A DNA stretch of 62,223 bases from Hyphomicrobiales bacterium. Lineage in GTDB: Bacteria > Pseudomonadota > Alphaproteobacteria > Rhizobiales > Rhizobiaceae. Every line of letters starts with the position of its first letter. Position 1 is the first letter of the stretch. Under the pieces are notes generated by a model. The model saw only the letters and a program-made list of their open reading frames with translations, had not been told where the DNA came from and made no database searches. The stretch is taken from NCBI GenBank assembly GCA_002709005.1, contig PAPH01000039.1:1-62223 (forward strand). The letters are read 5' to 3'. Of this stretch, positions 33,119 through 42,513 are shown in pieces. Both the position numbers and the translations under genes were made by a program.

Positions 33119-34111
33119 ATGGACGAGCCATTGCTAATCGACCCGGTCGCCACCCGCAACCGGATTTTCCTAGCGCCGATGTCGGGGGTGACTGATCTGC
33201 CGTTCAGGCGGATCGCCCAGCGCTGCGGTGCGGGCATGGTCGTGACCGAAATGGTGGCGAGCCGGGAACTCGTGGCGAACCGCCAGGAATCCTGGACCCG
33301 GCTGAAGGCTGCGGATTTCCGTCCGCACGTCGTCCAGCTCGCCGGTCGCGAGCCCGAATGGATGGCCGAGGCCGCGAAGATTTCCGAGGCGCAAGGCGCG
33401 GACATCATCGACATCAACATGGGTTGCCCGGCCAAGAAGGTAACCGGTGGCTATTCGGGGTCCGCGCTGATGCGCGAGCCGGAGCGGGCACTGGCGATCA
33501 TCGAGGCGACGGTGAAGGCGGTTTCCGTACCGGTTTCGCTCAAGATGCGTCTCGGCTGGGACGAAAAGAGCCTCAACGCCGGCGAACTGGCGCGCGCGGC
33601 GGTCAGCGCCGGCATCCGGATGATCACGGTGCACGGACGCACCCGCTGCCAGTTCTACGAGGGGGTGGCGGATTGGGAAGCCATCGCCCGCGTGCGCGAC
33701 CAGGTGGATGTTCCCTTCGTCGCCAATGGCGACATTGCATGCCGCGAGGATGCGGAAGCCTGCATGAAGATCACCGGGGCCGTCGCCGTCATGGTCGGCC
33801 GCGCCGCGCAGGGCCGGCCCTGGCTCTGCGGCGAGATCGCAGGTGATCCGGCGGCGCCGAACCGTGACGAGCAAATGAAGATCGCCCGCGACCATTACGG
33901 GATGATGATCGAGCACTATGGCGAACGCGCCGGTGTGCGGCACGCCCGAAAGCACCTCGGCTGGTATCTCGATCATCTCGCCCCGCGAACGCCGGCGGCA
34001 CTGCGCAGGGAGATCATGACCGGTCAGGAAGTGGTGACGGTCGCCGGTCTCTTCGCCGAAGCGCTGGAAAGCGCGGACGAAAACCGTGGCATGATGGAGC
34101 GTGCGGCATGA
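33119..34111 (+). CDS. dusB: tRNA-dihydrouridine synthase DusB
   Basis: Flavin enzyme reducing uridines in the tRNA D-loop (330 residues). FMN-binding [20 protein letters not shown] starts near residue 17, the catalytic Cys103 lies in [11 protein letters not shown], and [12 protein letters not shown] and [13 protein letters not shown] follow. It replaces the 'nifR3/orf1' gene that heads the ntrBC operon in rhizobia. The start has AGGG five bases upstream. The stop overlaps ntrB in ATGA. Confidence 0.95.
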   Translation: MDEPLLIDPVATRNRIFLAPMSGVTDLPFRRIAQRCGAGMVVTEMVASRELVANRQESWTRLKAADFRPHVVQLAGREPEWMAEAAKISEAQGADIIDINMGCPAKKVTGGYSGSALMREPERALAIIEATVKAVSVPVSLKMRLGWDEKSLNAGELARAAVSAGIRMITVHGRTRCQFYEGVADWEAIARVRDQVDVPFVANGDIACREDAEACMKITGAVAVMVGRAAQGRPWLCGEIAGDPAAPNRDEQMKIARDHYGMMIEHYGERAGVRHARKHLGWYLDHLAPRTPAALRREIMTGQEVVTVAGLFAEALESADENRGMMERAA

Positions 34112-35268
34112 AGAAGTCCGAGACCTGGACGGCGGACTGGGGGACAGATGGCGGGGCGGGGCCGCTCGCCGTGCTCAACGCCATCCAGCACCCGGTGATC
34201 ATGATCGATGGCAACGGCCATCTCGCATTCGCCAACTGGGAAGCCGAATCGTTCTTCGGCGCCAGCGCCGCCCATCTCGCCAAGCAGAGCATCGAGACTC
34301 TCGTGCCGTTCGGCAGCCCGCTTGTGGCGCTCATCGATCAGGTGCGCGAGCGGCATGCGCCGATCAACGAATACAAGGTGGATCTCAGTTCCCCGCGTCT
34401 GGGCTACGACAAACTCGTCGACCTCTACGCCGCGCCGGTCGTCAACGGGCCGGCCGACAATGTGGTGGTGGTCCTGCAGGAACGCTCGATGGCCGACAAG
34501 ATCGACCGTCAGCTCACCCATCGCGGTGCCGCGCGTTCGGTGACAGGCCTGGCCTCGATGCTGGCCCATGAGATCAAGAACCCGCTTTCGGGCATTCGCG
34601 GCGCCGCGCAGCTTCTCGAAAGTTCCGTGGGTGACGAGGACCGGGCGCTCGCCCGCCTGATCCGCGACGAGACCGACCGCATCGTTTCGCTCGTCGACCG
34701 GATGGAGATTTTTTCCGACGAAAGGCCCGTCGACCGCGAGCCTGTCAACATCCACTCGGTGCTCGACCACGTCAAATCCCTGGCTAAGGCCGGTTTCGGG
34801 CGGAAGATCAAGTTCACCGAGCTCTACGACCCCTCGCTGCCGCCGGTCTATGCCAATCGCGACCAGCTGGTGCAGGTCTTTCTCAACCTCGTCAAGAACG
34901 CCGCCGAGGCGATCGGCGATGCCTCCGACGGCGAAATCGTGCTGACGACGGCCTATCGGCCGGGCATCAAGCTGTCCGTGCCGGGCAGTTCGGAGAAGGT
35001 ATCGCTGCCGCTCGAATTCTGCGTTCAGGACAATGGCCCCGGCGTGCCAAGCGATCTTCTGCCGTTGCTCTTCGATCCCTTCATTACCACCAAGACAAAC
35101 GGAACCGGCCTCGGTCTGGCACTCGTCGCCAAGATCGTCGGCGGGCATGGCGGCATCATCGAATGCGACAGCCAGGGGAACAAGACGATTTTCCGCGTAC
35201 TGATGCCGGCCTCGCGTGACGCTCCTCCGGTCGACGTGGCCCGCGCATCCATGGAACTGAAACGATGA
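34108..35268 (+). CDS. ntrB: Nitrogen-regulation sensor kinase NtrB
   Basis: Cytosolic histidine kinase controlling NtrC, normally under PII (386 residues). A PAS domain spans residues 15-120, the phospho-acceptor His154 is in [15 protein letters not shown], and the ATP-binding N, G1 and G2 boxes are visible ([28 protein letters not shown]). There are no membrane segments. It overlaps both dusB and ntrC by four bases (ATGA), so the three are translationally coupled. Confidence 0.96.
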   Translation: MKKSETWTADWGTDGGAGPLAVLNAIQHPVIMIDGNGHLAFANWEAESFFGASAAHLAKQSIETLVPFGSPLVALIDQVRERHAPINEYKVDLSSPRLGYDKLVDLYAAPVVNGPADNVVVVLQERSMADKIDRQLTHRGAARSVTGLASMLAHEIKNPLSGIRGAAQLLESSVGDEDRALARLIRDETDRIVSLVDRMEIFSDERPVDREPVNIHSVLDHVKSLAKAGFGRKIKFTELYDPSLPPVYANRDQLVQVFLNLVKNAAEAIGDASDGEIVLTTAYRPGIKLSVPGSSEKVSLPLEFCVQDNGPGVPSDLLPLLFDPFITTKTNGTGLGLALVAKIVGGHGGIIECDSQGNKTIFRVLMPASRDAPPVDVARASMELKR

Positions 35269-36719
35269 CAAAAGCGACCATTCTCGTGGCGGACGACGAC
35301 GCCGCGATCCGCACCGTTCTCAACCAGGCACTCAGCCGTGCCGGCTACGAGGTCCGCATTACCTCGAATGCCACCACGCTGTGGCGGTGGATCTCGGCGG
35401 GCGAGGGTGATCTCGTCATTACCGACGTGGTGATGCCGGATGAAAATGCCTTCGACCTGTTGCCGCGCATCCGGCGCATGCGACCGGACTTGCCGGTTCT
35501 GGTGATGAGCGCGCAGAACACCTTCATGACGGCGATCAAGGCATCCGAAAGCGGCGCCTACGACTATCTGCCGAAACCCTTCGACCTCACCGAGATGATC
35601 GGGATCGTCGGCCGGGCCCTGTCGGAGCCAAAGAAGAAGACCACGCAAAGCGTCGATGACGCGGGCGAGGGCATGCCGCTGGTCGGCCGGTCGAGCGCTA
35701 TGCAGGAGATCTACCGGGTTCTCGCCCGGCTCATGCAGACCGATCTCACCCTGATGATCACCGGCGAGTCGGGTACCGGCAAGGAACTCGTCGCGCGGGC
35801 GCTTCACGACTACGGCAAGCGGCGCAACGGTCCGTTCGTTGCCATCAATATGGCTGCGATCCCGCGCGATCTCATTGAATCCGAACTTTTCGGTCATGAG
35901 AAGGGCGCTTTCACCGGCGCGCAGAACCGCTCGACCGGCCGGTTCGAGCAGGCCGAGGGGGGCACGCTGTTCCTCGACGAGATCGGCGACATGCCGATGG
36001 ATGCGCAGACGCGACTGCTGCGGGTGCTCCAGCAGGGCGAATACACCACCGTCGGCGGCCGCACCGCGATCAAGACGGATGTGCGTATCGTTGCCGCCAC
36101 CAACAAGGATCTGAAGATCCTGATCAACCAGGGACTGTTCCGCGAGGACCTCTATTACCGGCTCAACGTCGTGCCTCTGAGGCTGCCGGCGCTGCGCGAC
36201 CGCGCCGAGGATGTCCCGGATCTGGTACGCCATTTCGTCCGTCAGGCGGTGGAGGAGGGGCTCGATCCCAAGCGATTCGACGGCCCGGCCTTCGATCTCC
36301 TCAAGGCCTACCCTTGGCCCGGCAACGTGCGCGAGCTGGAAAACGTCGTCCGGCGCGTCATGGCGCTCTATCCGCAGGACGTGATCACCGGCGAGATCAT
36401 CGAGAACGAGCTAAGGACCGAATCAGCGGAGACTGGGATCGGTCACGATGTCGGCAATTCGGCGCCGCTGACGATCAGCGCAGCGGTCGAGGAGAACATG
36501 CGGCGCTATTTCGCCGAGTTCGGAGAGGAGCTGCCGCCGAGCGGGCTCTACCAGCGGGTGATCGAGGAGGTGGAATATCCGCTCATCCTCGCCGCCCTGA
36601 CTGCGACGCGCGGCAACCAGATCCGCGCCGCCGATCTGCTGGGGCTCAATCGCAATACGCTGCGCAAGAAGATCCGCGAGCTCGGCGTGACTGTCTACCG
36701 GTCTCCGAGGGCGAACTAA
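35265..36719 (+). CDS. ntrC: Nitrogen-regulation response regulator NtrC
   Basis: Sigma-54-dependent activator (484 residues). The receiver domain carries phospho-acceptor Asp54. The AAA+ domain has Walker A GESGTGKE near residue 165, the sigma-54-contacting GAFTGA loop near 213 and Walker [11 protein letters not shown] near 232. The Fis-type helix-turn-helix at the end is [20 protein letters not shown]. All motifs for activating sigma-54 are intact. The window also contains a canonical sigma-54 promoter at 60222. Confidence 0.97.
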   Translation: MTKATILVADDDAAIRTVLNQALSRAGYEVRITSNATTLWRWISAGEGDLVITDVVMPDENAFDLLPRIRRMRPDLPVLVMSAQNTFMTAIKASESGAYDYLPKPFDLTEMIGIVGRALSEPKKKTTQSVDDAGEGMPLVGRSSAMQEIYRVLARLMQTDLTLMITGESGTGKELVARALHDYGKRRNGPFVAINMAAIPRDLIESELFGHEKGAFTGAQNRSTGRFEQAEGGTLFLDEIGDMPMDAQTRLLRVLQQGEYTTVGGRTAIKTDVRIVAATNKDLKILINQGLFREDLYYRLNVVPLRLPALRDRAEDVPDLVRHFVRQAVEEGLDPKRFDGPAFDLLKAYPWPGNVRELENVVRRVMALYPQDVITGEIIENELRTESAETGIGHDVGNSAPLTISAAVEENMRRYFAEFGEELPPSGLYQRVIEEVEYPLILAALTATRGNQIRAADLLGLNRNTLRKKIRELGVTVYRSPRAN

Positions 36720-36771
36720 TCCCCTTGTGAAAGGCAGCACGTCCCAAACACTCCGGAAAACCGGGCGTTTG

Positions 36772-36800
36772 CTTGACAGCCGCGCGGCAAACGTTGCAAT
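36772..36800 (+). promoter_or_regulatory. Candidate ntrY promoter
   Basis: A perfect CTTGAC at 36772-36777 with a weak -10, TGCAAT (36795-36800), after 17 bases. It lies in the 146-base gap between ntrC and ntrY and would give ntrYX its own transcript. Confidence 0.35.
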
Positions 36801-36865
36801 TTCGCCACATTCTGTTGCTCTAGGGCAACTATCGAAAGCCGGCTACCGGGAGGTGATGGCGGCCA

Positions 36866-39151
36866 GTGACCTTGGTGACAGACACAGCGGCAGACACCGG
36901 ATCGAAAGGCAAGCACACCACGCCGGTGCGGGTTCATCTGCGTGAAAATACGCTGACCATCCCCGGCATGGCACTCGTCGCCTGCGCGCTGATCAGCGCT
37001 CTCGTCTCGTTTGCCATTCTTCTCGGCTTGACCCCTATCGAGCCTGTCGAATCGGTCGTCATGACGGCCATCGTGGTCAACCTGATCTTCGTCGTGGCGA
37101 TGCTGGTTCTGGTGATCTTCGAGATCCGGACGCTGCTCAGGGCACGAAATCGCGGAAAGGCCGCCGCGCGGCTGCACATCCGCATCGTCGCGCTGTTTTC
37201 CATCGTTGCCATCCTGCCGGCCATTCTCGTCGCCGTCGTCGCCTCGATCACGCTCGATGTCGGTCTCGACCGCTGGTTCTCGATCCGTACGAAATCCATC
37301 GTCAATTCGTCGCTATCTGTGGCGGAGGCCTATGTGCTGGAAAACGCGCGCTTCCTGCAGGGCCAGACGGTGTCGATGGCAAACGATCTCGACAATGCGC
37401 GGTCTCTCTACAGTCTGGACCGAACCGGCTTCGTCAATTTCATGACGCGGCAGGCGGTCGGTCGCGGATTGCTCGGCGCCTTTCTCGTCCGTGCCGACGG
37501 AAGCGTGATCTTGCAGGCTGACATCAGGACCGAGCGGCCGCTGCCGGCAATTCCGCGCGATGCGCTCAGGGACGCAGTCAACGGCAAGCCAACGCTCATT
37601 CCGCCGGGCGTGACCAATCTGGTCGGCGCCGTCCTGCCGATGCAGCAGATCGACGATACCTTTCTCTACACGGTCCGGGCGGTCGACCCGGAAGTCATGA
37701 AATCGATGCGCGAGATGCGTGAGGCCACGCAGGAGTACCAGACGCTGGAAGCGGGCAGGGCGCCGTTGCAGTTTGCCTTCGGCATTCTCTATATCGGCTT
37801 TGCGCTGGTGGTGCTCATCGCCGCCATCTGGACCGCGATCGCGGTCGCCGACAGGTTGGTGCGTCCGATCCGCGTGCTCATCAACGCCTCCGACGAGGTC
37901 GCGTCGGGCAATTTCGGGATCGTCGTGCCCGTTCACGCGTCCGATGGCGATGTGGCCTCGCTTGCGCAGACCTTCAACAACATGATCGTACAGATCCGGA
38001 CCCAGCGCGACGAGATCCTCTCGGCCAAGGACCAGATCGACGACCGAAGGCGCTTTACCGAGGCTGTCCTCTCGGGTGTCTCGGCGGGCGTGGTCGGGGT
38101 GGACCACGACACCAATGTCACAATCGCCAACCGGTCCGCCACCTCGATCCTGACGGAGAGCGCGCGCGCCGCCATCGGCGAGCCGATCGCCAACGTCGCT
38201 CCTGAATTCACCGATCTCATCGCCAAGGCAGCGCTTCTGCCGGGGCGCGAGACGCGCAGTCAGATCGTGCTCAAGCGCGGTGGCAAGGAACGCACGCTCG
38301 ATGTGAAGGTGACGCGCGAGGAAACCCATGACGGGCTCGAATCCTTCGTCATCACGCTTGACGACATCACCGATCTCCTGATCGCGCAGCGCTCGACCGC
38401 ATGGGCCGATGTGGCGCGCCGCATCGCCCACGAGATCAAGAACCCGCTGACGCCGATCCAGCTATCGGCCGAGCGCATTCGCCGGCGTTACGGAAAGCAG
38501 ATCCCCGACGATGACCGCGCGGTCTTCGACCAGTGCACCGATACGATCGTGAGGCAGGTGGAGGACATCGGCCGGATGGTCGATGAATTCTCGTCGTTCG
38601 CGCGGATGCCGAAACCGTCGAAATCCAGCACCGACCTGCGCGACATCCTCAAGGAGACCATATTCCTGCGGGAAGTCAGCCGGCAGGATATCGAATTTCA
38701 TCGGGAATGGCCGGAAGAGACACCCATGGAGGGAATGTATGATTCCCGCATGCTGTCGCAGGCTTTCGGCAATCTGATCAAGAACGCCACCGAGGCGATC
38801 GATTCGGTTCCAGGTGACGTCGAGCGCGACGGCAAGCACGTGCATGTCCGCGCGCGTCCGTCGGACGGCGGGTTCCAGATCGATATCATCGACAACGGGC
38901 GCGGCCTGCCGACGGAGAATCGCCATCGGCTGCTCGAGCCCTACATGACGATGCGCGAGAAGGGCACGGGCCTCGGCCTGGCGATCGTGAAGAAGATTAT
39001 CGAGGACCATGGCGGATCGCTGCAGTTGCAGGATGCGCCGCGGGATGTCGATAGCGGAAGAGGGGCAATGATCTCAGTCTGGCTGCCGGTGCGATCCGCC
39101 GATCCGGAAGCCGAAGAAGACAAGAACAGGGAGACTGGACATGGCGTCTGA
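36866..39151 (+). CDS. ntrY: Membrane sensor kinase NtrY
   Basis: Membrane histidine kinase of the NtrY/NtrX system linked to nitrogen, redox and envelope control (761 residues). Three or so N-terminal membrane segments (residues 30-135) precede an extracytoplasmic region and a further helix near 310 (LYIGFALVVLIAAIWTAIAV). Then come HAMP, PAS, the phospho-acceptor His in [19 protein letters not shown] near residue 523, and ATP-binding boxes (NLIKNATEAI, DNGRGL, GTGLGLAIVKKI). The start is a GTG with GGGAGG 12 bases upstream. It overlaps ntrX by 11 bases. Confidence 0.95.
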   Translation: MTLVTDTAADTGSKGKHTTPVRVHLRENTLTIPGMALVACALISALVSFAILLGLTPIEPVESVVMTAIVVNLIFVVAMLVLVIFEIRTLLRARNRGKAAARLHIRIVALFSIVAILPAILVAVVASITLDVGLDRWFSIRTKSIVNSSLSVAEAYVLENARFLQGQTVSMANDLDNARSLYSLDRTGFVNFMTRQAVGRGLLGAFLVRADGSVILQADIRTERPLPAIPRDALRDAVNGKPTLIPPGVTNLVGAVLPMQQIDDTFLYTVRAVDPEVMKSMREMREATQEYQTLEAGRAPLQFAFGILYIGFALVVLIAAIWTAIAVADRLVRPIRVLINASDEVASGNFGIVVPVHASDGDVASLAQTFNNMIVQIRTQRDEILSAKDQIDDRRRFTEAVLSGVSAGVVGVDHDTNVTIANRSATSILTESARAAIGEPIANVAPEFTDLIAKAALLPGRETRSQIVLKRGGKERTLDVKVTREETHDGLESFVITLDDITDLLIAQRSTAWADVARRIAHEIKNPLTPIQLSAERIRRRYGKQIPDDDRAVFDQCTDTIVRQVEDIGRMVDEFSSFARMPKPSKSSTDLRDILKETIFLREVSRQDIEFHREWPEETPMEGMYDSRMLSQAFGNLIKNATEAIDSVPGDVERDGKHVHVRARPSDGGFQIDIIDNGRGLPTENRHRLLEPYMTMREKGTGLGLAIVKKIIEDHGGSLQLQDAPRDVDSGRGAMISVWLPVRSADPEAEEDKNRETGHGV

Positions 39152-40505
39152 CATTCTGGTCGTCGACGACGAAGATGACATTCGCGAACTTGTGTGCGGG
39201 ATTCTCGATGACGAGGGTCACGAAACACGCTCGGCGCATGATGCCGACAGTGCGCTGGCGGCGATTTCCGACCGGGTGCCTCGTCTCGTCTTTCTCGATA
39301 TCTGGCTGCAGGGCAGCCGTCTCGACGGCCTGGCGCTGCTCGACGAGATCAAGTCGCGTTATCCGGAACTGCCGGTGGTGATGATCTCGGGTCACGGCAA
39401 CATCGAGACCGCCGTCTCGGCGATACGGCGCGGCGCCTATGATTTCATCGAAAAGCCGTTCAAGGCCGATCGGCTGGTGCTTGTGGCCGAGCGGGCGCTG
39501 GAAACCTCCAACCTGCGCCGGGAAGTCTCCGATCTCAAGCGCCGCTCGGGCGATCCGATGGAGCTGATCGGTACCTCGCTGTCGATTTCGCAGCTCAAGC
39601 AGACCATCGAAAAGGTGGCGCCGACCAACAGCAGGGTCATGATCATGGGACCGTCGGGCAGCGGCAAGGAGCTGGTTGCCCGCCTGATCCACAAGAACTC
39701 CAGCCGGGCCAACGGCCCCTTCGTGGTGCTCAATGCCGCCGGGCTCACCCCGGAGCGAATGGAGATCGCGCTCTTCGGCACCGAGAGCACGTCGAGCCAC
39801 GAGCGCAGGGTGGGCGTTCTCGAGGAGGCCCATCGGGGCATTCTGTATCTCGACGAGATCGCCGACATGCCGCGCGGCACCCAGAACAAGATCCTCCGGG
39901 TGCTTGTCGACCAGCAGTTCGAGCGAGTCGGCGGCACCAAACGGGTGAAGGTGGACGTGCGGATCATTTCCTCGACCGCCGTCAATCTCGAGACGTTGAT
40001 TTCCGCCGGCGAATTCCGCGAGGATCTCTATCACCGCCTCGCCGTGGTCCCGATCCGGGTGCCGGCGCTCTCCGAGCGGCGTGAGGATATTCCCTTTCTT
40101 GTCGATACGTTCATGCGGCAGGTTTCCGAGCAGGCGGGTATCCGCAACCGCAAGGTCGGCGACGACGCGATGGCCGTCATTCAGGCGCATAACTGGCCCG
40201 GCAATATCCGCCAGTTGCGCAATTACATGGAACGGCTGATGATCCTGGCCCGCAGCGACGGTCCGGATACGGTGATCACCGCCGACATGCTTCCCGACGA
40301 CGTTTCTGACATGCTGCCGAAGACGGGGACGGGCAATTCCGAGCACATCATGACCCTGCCGCTCAGGGAGGCGCGCGAGATGTTCGAGCGGGATTATCTG
40401 GTTGCGCAGATCAATCGCTTCGGCGGCAATATCTCCAAGACCGCCGAATATGTCGGGATGGAACGCTCGGCACTGCATCGCAAATTGAAATCGCTTGGCG
40501 TATAA
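39141..40505 (+). CDS. ntrX: Response regulator NtrX
   Basis: Partner of NtrY (454 residues). Receiver domain with Asp53 (VFLDIWLQGSR), AAA+ domain with Walker A GPSGSGKE near residue 172 and Walker B-like LYLDEIADMP near 235, and a C-terminal Fis-type helix-turn-helix (ISKTAEYVGMERSALHRKL). Where NtrC has GAFTGA, NtrX reads LFGTESTSSHERRVGVLEEA, so the sigma-54-contacting loop is missing. It should act as a sigma-70-class regulator rather than an enhancer-binding activator, as reported for other alphaproteobacterial NtrX. Confidence 0.96.
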   Translation: MASDILVVDDEDDIRELVCGILDDEGHETRSAHDADSALAAISDRVPRLVFLDIWLQGSRLDGLALLDEIKSRYPELPVVMISGHGNIETAVSAIRRGAYDFIEKPFKADRLVLVAERALETSNLRREVSDLKRRSGDPMELIGTSLSISQLKQTIEKVAPTNSRVMIMGPSGSGKELVARLIHKNSSRANGPFVVLNAAGLTPERMEIALFGTESTSSHERRVGVLEEAHRGILYLDEIADMPRGTQNKILRVLVDQQFERVGGTKRVKVDVRIISSTAVNLETLISAGEFREDLYHRLAVVPIRVPALSERREDIPFLVDTFMRQVSEQAGIRNRKVGDDAMAVIQAHNWPGNIRQLRNYMERLMILARSDGPDTVITADMLPDDVSDMLPKTGTGNSEHIMTLPLREAREMFERDYLVAQINRFGGNISKTAEYVGMERSALHRKLKSLGV

Positions 40506-40515
40506 GGCAGGAAAA

Positions 40516-40542
40516 TCCGGGCGTGCCTTGCGGCACGCCGGA
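40516..40542 (+). other. Strong hairpin between ntrX and trkA
   Basis: GGCGTGCC (40520-40527) pairs perfectly with GGCACGCC (40532-40539) around a TTGC loop, with outer pairs beyond a one-base bulge. No T-run follows, so it is not a simple terminator. It could be an RNA processing or stability element. Confidence 0.5.
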
Positions 40543-40565
40543 CAGGTTCTCGCCGGGGAAAGCGA

Positions 40566-41942
40566 ATGAAAGTCATCATCTGCGGAGCGGGCCGGGTCGG
40601 CTACGGCATTGCCGAGCGCCTGGCGGCGGAAGAAAATGACGTTTCCGTCATCGACACTTCGGCAGATCTCATCCAGGGCATCCGCGACACGCTGGACGTG
40701 CGCGGATATGTCGGCCACGGCGCTCAGCCGGACATGCTGGCCCAGGCGGGTGCCGAGCAGGCCGACATGATCATCGCGGTGACGCTCTATGACGAGGTCA
40801 ACATGGTGGCCTGTCAGGTGGCGCATTCGCTGTTCAACGTGCCCACCAAGATCGCCCGCATCCGTGCCCAGAGCTATCTCCGGCCGCACTGGGCGGATCT
40901 GTTTTCGCGCGATCATATGCCGATCGACGTCATCATCTCTCCGGAAGTCGAGGTCGGCAAGGTGGTGCTGCGTCGGATCGCGCTTCCGGGCGCAACCGAC
41001 GCGGTCCGGTTCGCCGACGACGCCATCGTCATGGTGGCGATCGAGTGTCTGGAGGACTGCCCGGTCGTCAACACGCCGCTCGACCAGTTGAGCGAGCTGT
41101 TTCCCGATCTGAACGCCACCGTGGTCGGCGTCTGGCGGCACGAGAAGCTTTTCGTTCCGCACTCCACCGACCAGCTCGAAACCGGCGACCTCGCCTATGT
41201 CGTCTGCCAGCGCGACGCGGTGCGGCGGACGCTCGGTCTGTTCGGGCACGAGGAACAGGAAGCCGCGCGGATCGTCATCGCCGGCGGCGGCAATATCGGG
41301 TTCTATGTTGCCCATGCGATCGAGGAGCGCCAGTCCCGTACGCGGCTGAAGATCATCGAGAACAACCGTACCCGCGCGGTGTCGATCGCCGATTCGCTGA
41401 AGCGGACGGTGGTGATCAACGGGTCGTCGCTGGATCAGGAAATCCTTGTGGAAGCCGACGTGCCGGACGCCGACCTGATCGTCGCGCTGACCAATGACGA
41501 CCAGGTCAACATCCTGACCTCGGTGATGGCGAAGCGGCTCGGCTGCCAGGCCAACATGGCGCTGATCAACAACCCGTCCTACCACGATTTTACCCGCACG
41601 CTGGGGATCGACGCCCATATCAATCCGCGCGAGGTAACGATCTCGCGCATTCTCCAGCATGTGCGCCGCGGCCGAATCCGCGCGGTTCACAGCGTGCAGA
41701 AGGGGGCGGCCGAAATCATCGAGGCTGAAGCGATGGAAACCTCGCCGCTGGTAGGCAAGCCGCTGCGCGATCTCGATCTGCCGGACGGCGTGCGAATCGG
41801 CGCGGTCTATCGCGAGAAGACGGTGATCCGGCCGGACGGCGACACCCGCATCAAGGCCAAGGACCGGGTGGTGATGTTCGCGACACTCGACGCGGTGCGC
41901 CACGTCGAACAGATGTTCCGGGTCAGCCTCGAATTCTTTTGA
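40566..41942 (+). CDS. trkA: Potassium uptake regulatory protein TrkA
   Basis: Peripheral NAD-binding subunit of Trk potassium transporters (458 residues). Two RCK repeats are visible: the first starts MKVIICGAGRVGYGIAERL, the second near residue 235 (IVIAGGGNIGFYVAHAIEER). Each is followed by a TrkA_C domain (VGKVVLRRIALPGATDAV; AAEIIEAEAMETSPLVGKPL). No trkH is in the window. The location after ntrX and before hfq is conserved in rhizobia. Confidence 0.95.
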   Translation: MKVIICGAGRVGYGIAERLAAEENDVSVIDTSADLIQGIRDTLDVRGYVGHGAQPDMLAQAGAEQADMIIAVTLYDEVNMVACQVAHSLFNVPTKIARIRAQSYLRPHWADLFSRDHMPIDVIISPEVEVGKVVLRRIALPGATDAVRFADDAIVMVAIECLEDCPVVNTPLDQLSELFPDLNATVVGVWRHEKLFVPHSTDQLETGDLAYVVCQRDAVRRTLGLFGHEEQEAARIVIAGGGNIGFYVAHAIEERQSRTRLKIIENNRTRAVSIADSLKRTVVINGSSLDQEILVEADVPDADLIVALTNDDQVNILTSVMAKRLGCQANMALINNPSYHDFTRTLGIDAHINPREVTISRILQHVRRGRIRAVHSVQKGAAEIIEAEAMETSPLVGKPLRDLDLPDGVRIGAVYREKTVIRPDGDTRIKAKDRVVMFATLDAVRHVEQMFRVSLEFF

Positions 41943-42244
41943 GGCGGAATTCCTGTCTGTCGGGAGGGCGTTTTCCGGCGCGATCGTGGTCCGGTTCCGA
42001 AACCACCGGACTCTTACCGGATTCGGCTATTTACAAAGTCTGAAATGAATGATCTTCTGCCCATTGCATCCCAGTCGGGTGGAATCCGGCCTTTTTGGCG
42101 TGCGCCTAAGGGCGTTGTGAGGGGGATCTCACAGATTTTGGCGTTGAAGCGCGGATTTTTTGCCTGAGGCGTTTTGCCTCTCAGGCTGGGGTAGCGGCGG
42201 ACTCCCGCAATGGCGGGCAAAAAGAAGACGGGAAGAAAAACGCA
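41943..42244 (+). other. hfq upstream region (302 bp)
   Basis: No recognised gene. It contains a 6-bp inverted repeat TGTGAG (42116-42121)/CTCACA (42128-42133) followed by GATTTT, and a second hairpin CCTGAG/CTCAGG near 42163-42185. It also contains a 40-codon frame described separately. The hfq promoter must lie here, but I could not assign it. Confidence 0.4.
42045..42167 (+). CDS. Candidate 40-codon small ORF upstream of hfq
   Basis: Open frame [18 protein letters not shown]... of 40 codons ending 77 bases before hfq. It is basic and partly amphipathic at its C-terminal half. There is no good Shine-Dalgarno before the ATG, and two RNA hairpins overlap the frame, so it may be chance. I do not recognise it. 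Confidence 0.15.
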   Translation: MNDLLPIASQSGGIRPFWRAPKGVVRGISQILALKRGFFA

Positions 42245-42490
42245 ATGGCGGAGCGCTCTCAGAACTTGCAGGACCTGTTTCTCAATACGGTTCGCAAGCA
42301 GAAAATCTCTCTCACCATCTTTCTCATCAACGGTGTCAAGCTGACCGGCGTCGTCACGTCCTTTGACAATTTCTGCGTCCTGCTGCGCCGTGACGGACAT
42401 TCGCAACTGGTCTATAAGCACGCAATCTCGACAATCATGCCGAGCCAGCCGGTCCAGATGTTCGAAGGCGAGGATGCGTCCGGCTCCTGA
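42245..42490 (+). CDS. hfq: RNA chaperone Hfq
   Basis: Sm-like hexameric RNA chaperone that pairs small RNAs with messages (81 residues). Sm1 motif: [20 protein letters not shown] then [19 protein letters not shown]. Sm2 motif: [10 protein letters not shown]. The Gln near residue 8 and the YKH motif that contact RNA are present. It ends in a short acidic tail (FEGEDASGS). hflX follows 23 bases later, the conserved order. Confidence 0.98.
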   Translation: MAERSQNLQDLFLNTVRKQKISLTIFLINGVKLTGVVTSFDNFCVLLRRDGHSQLVYKHAISTIMPSQPVQMFEGEDASGS

Positions 42491-42513
42491 TGCGATTTCG
42501 CCTGTGAGCTGAC

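Noticed and set aside
38997..41903. 968-codon open frame opposite ntrX and trkA
   Set aside because: Shadow frame caused by high GC at third positions; the plus-strand genes are certain.
42116..42133. TGTGAG...CTCACA resembles a CRP/FNR-type site
   Set aside because: The spacing between TGTGA and TCACA is eight rather than six bases, and alphaproteobacterial CRP sites are not well defined. Treated as a hairpin.
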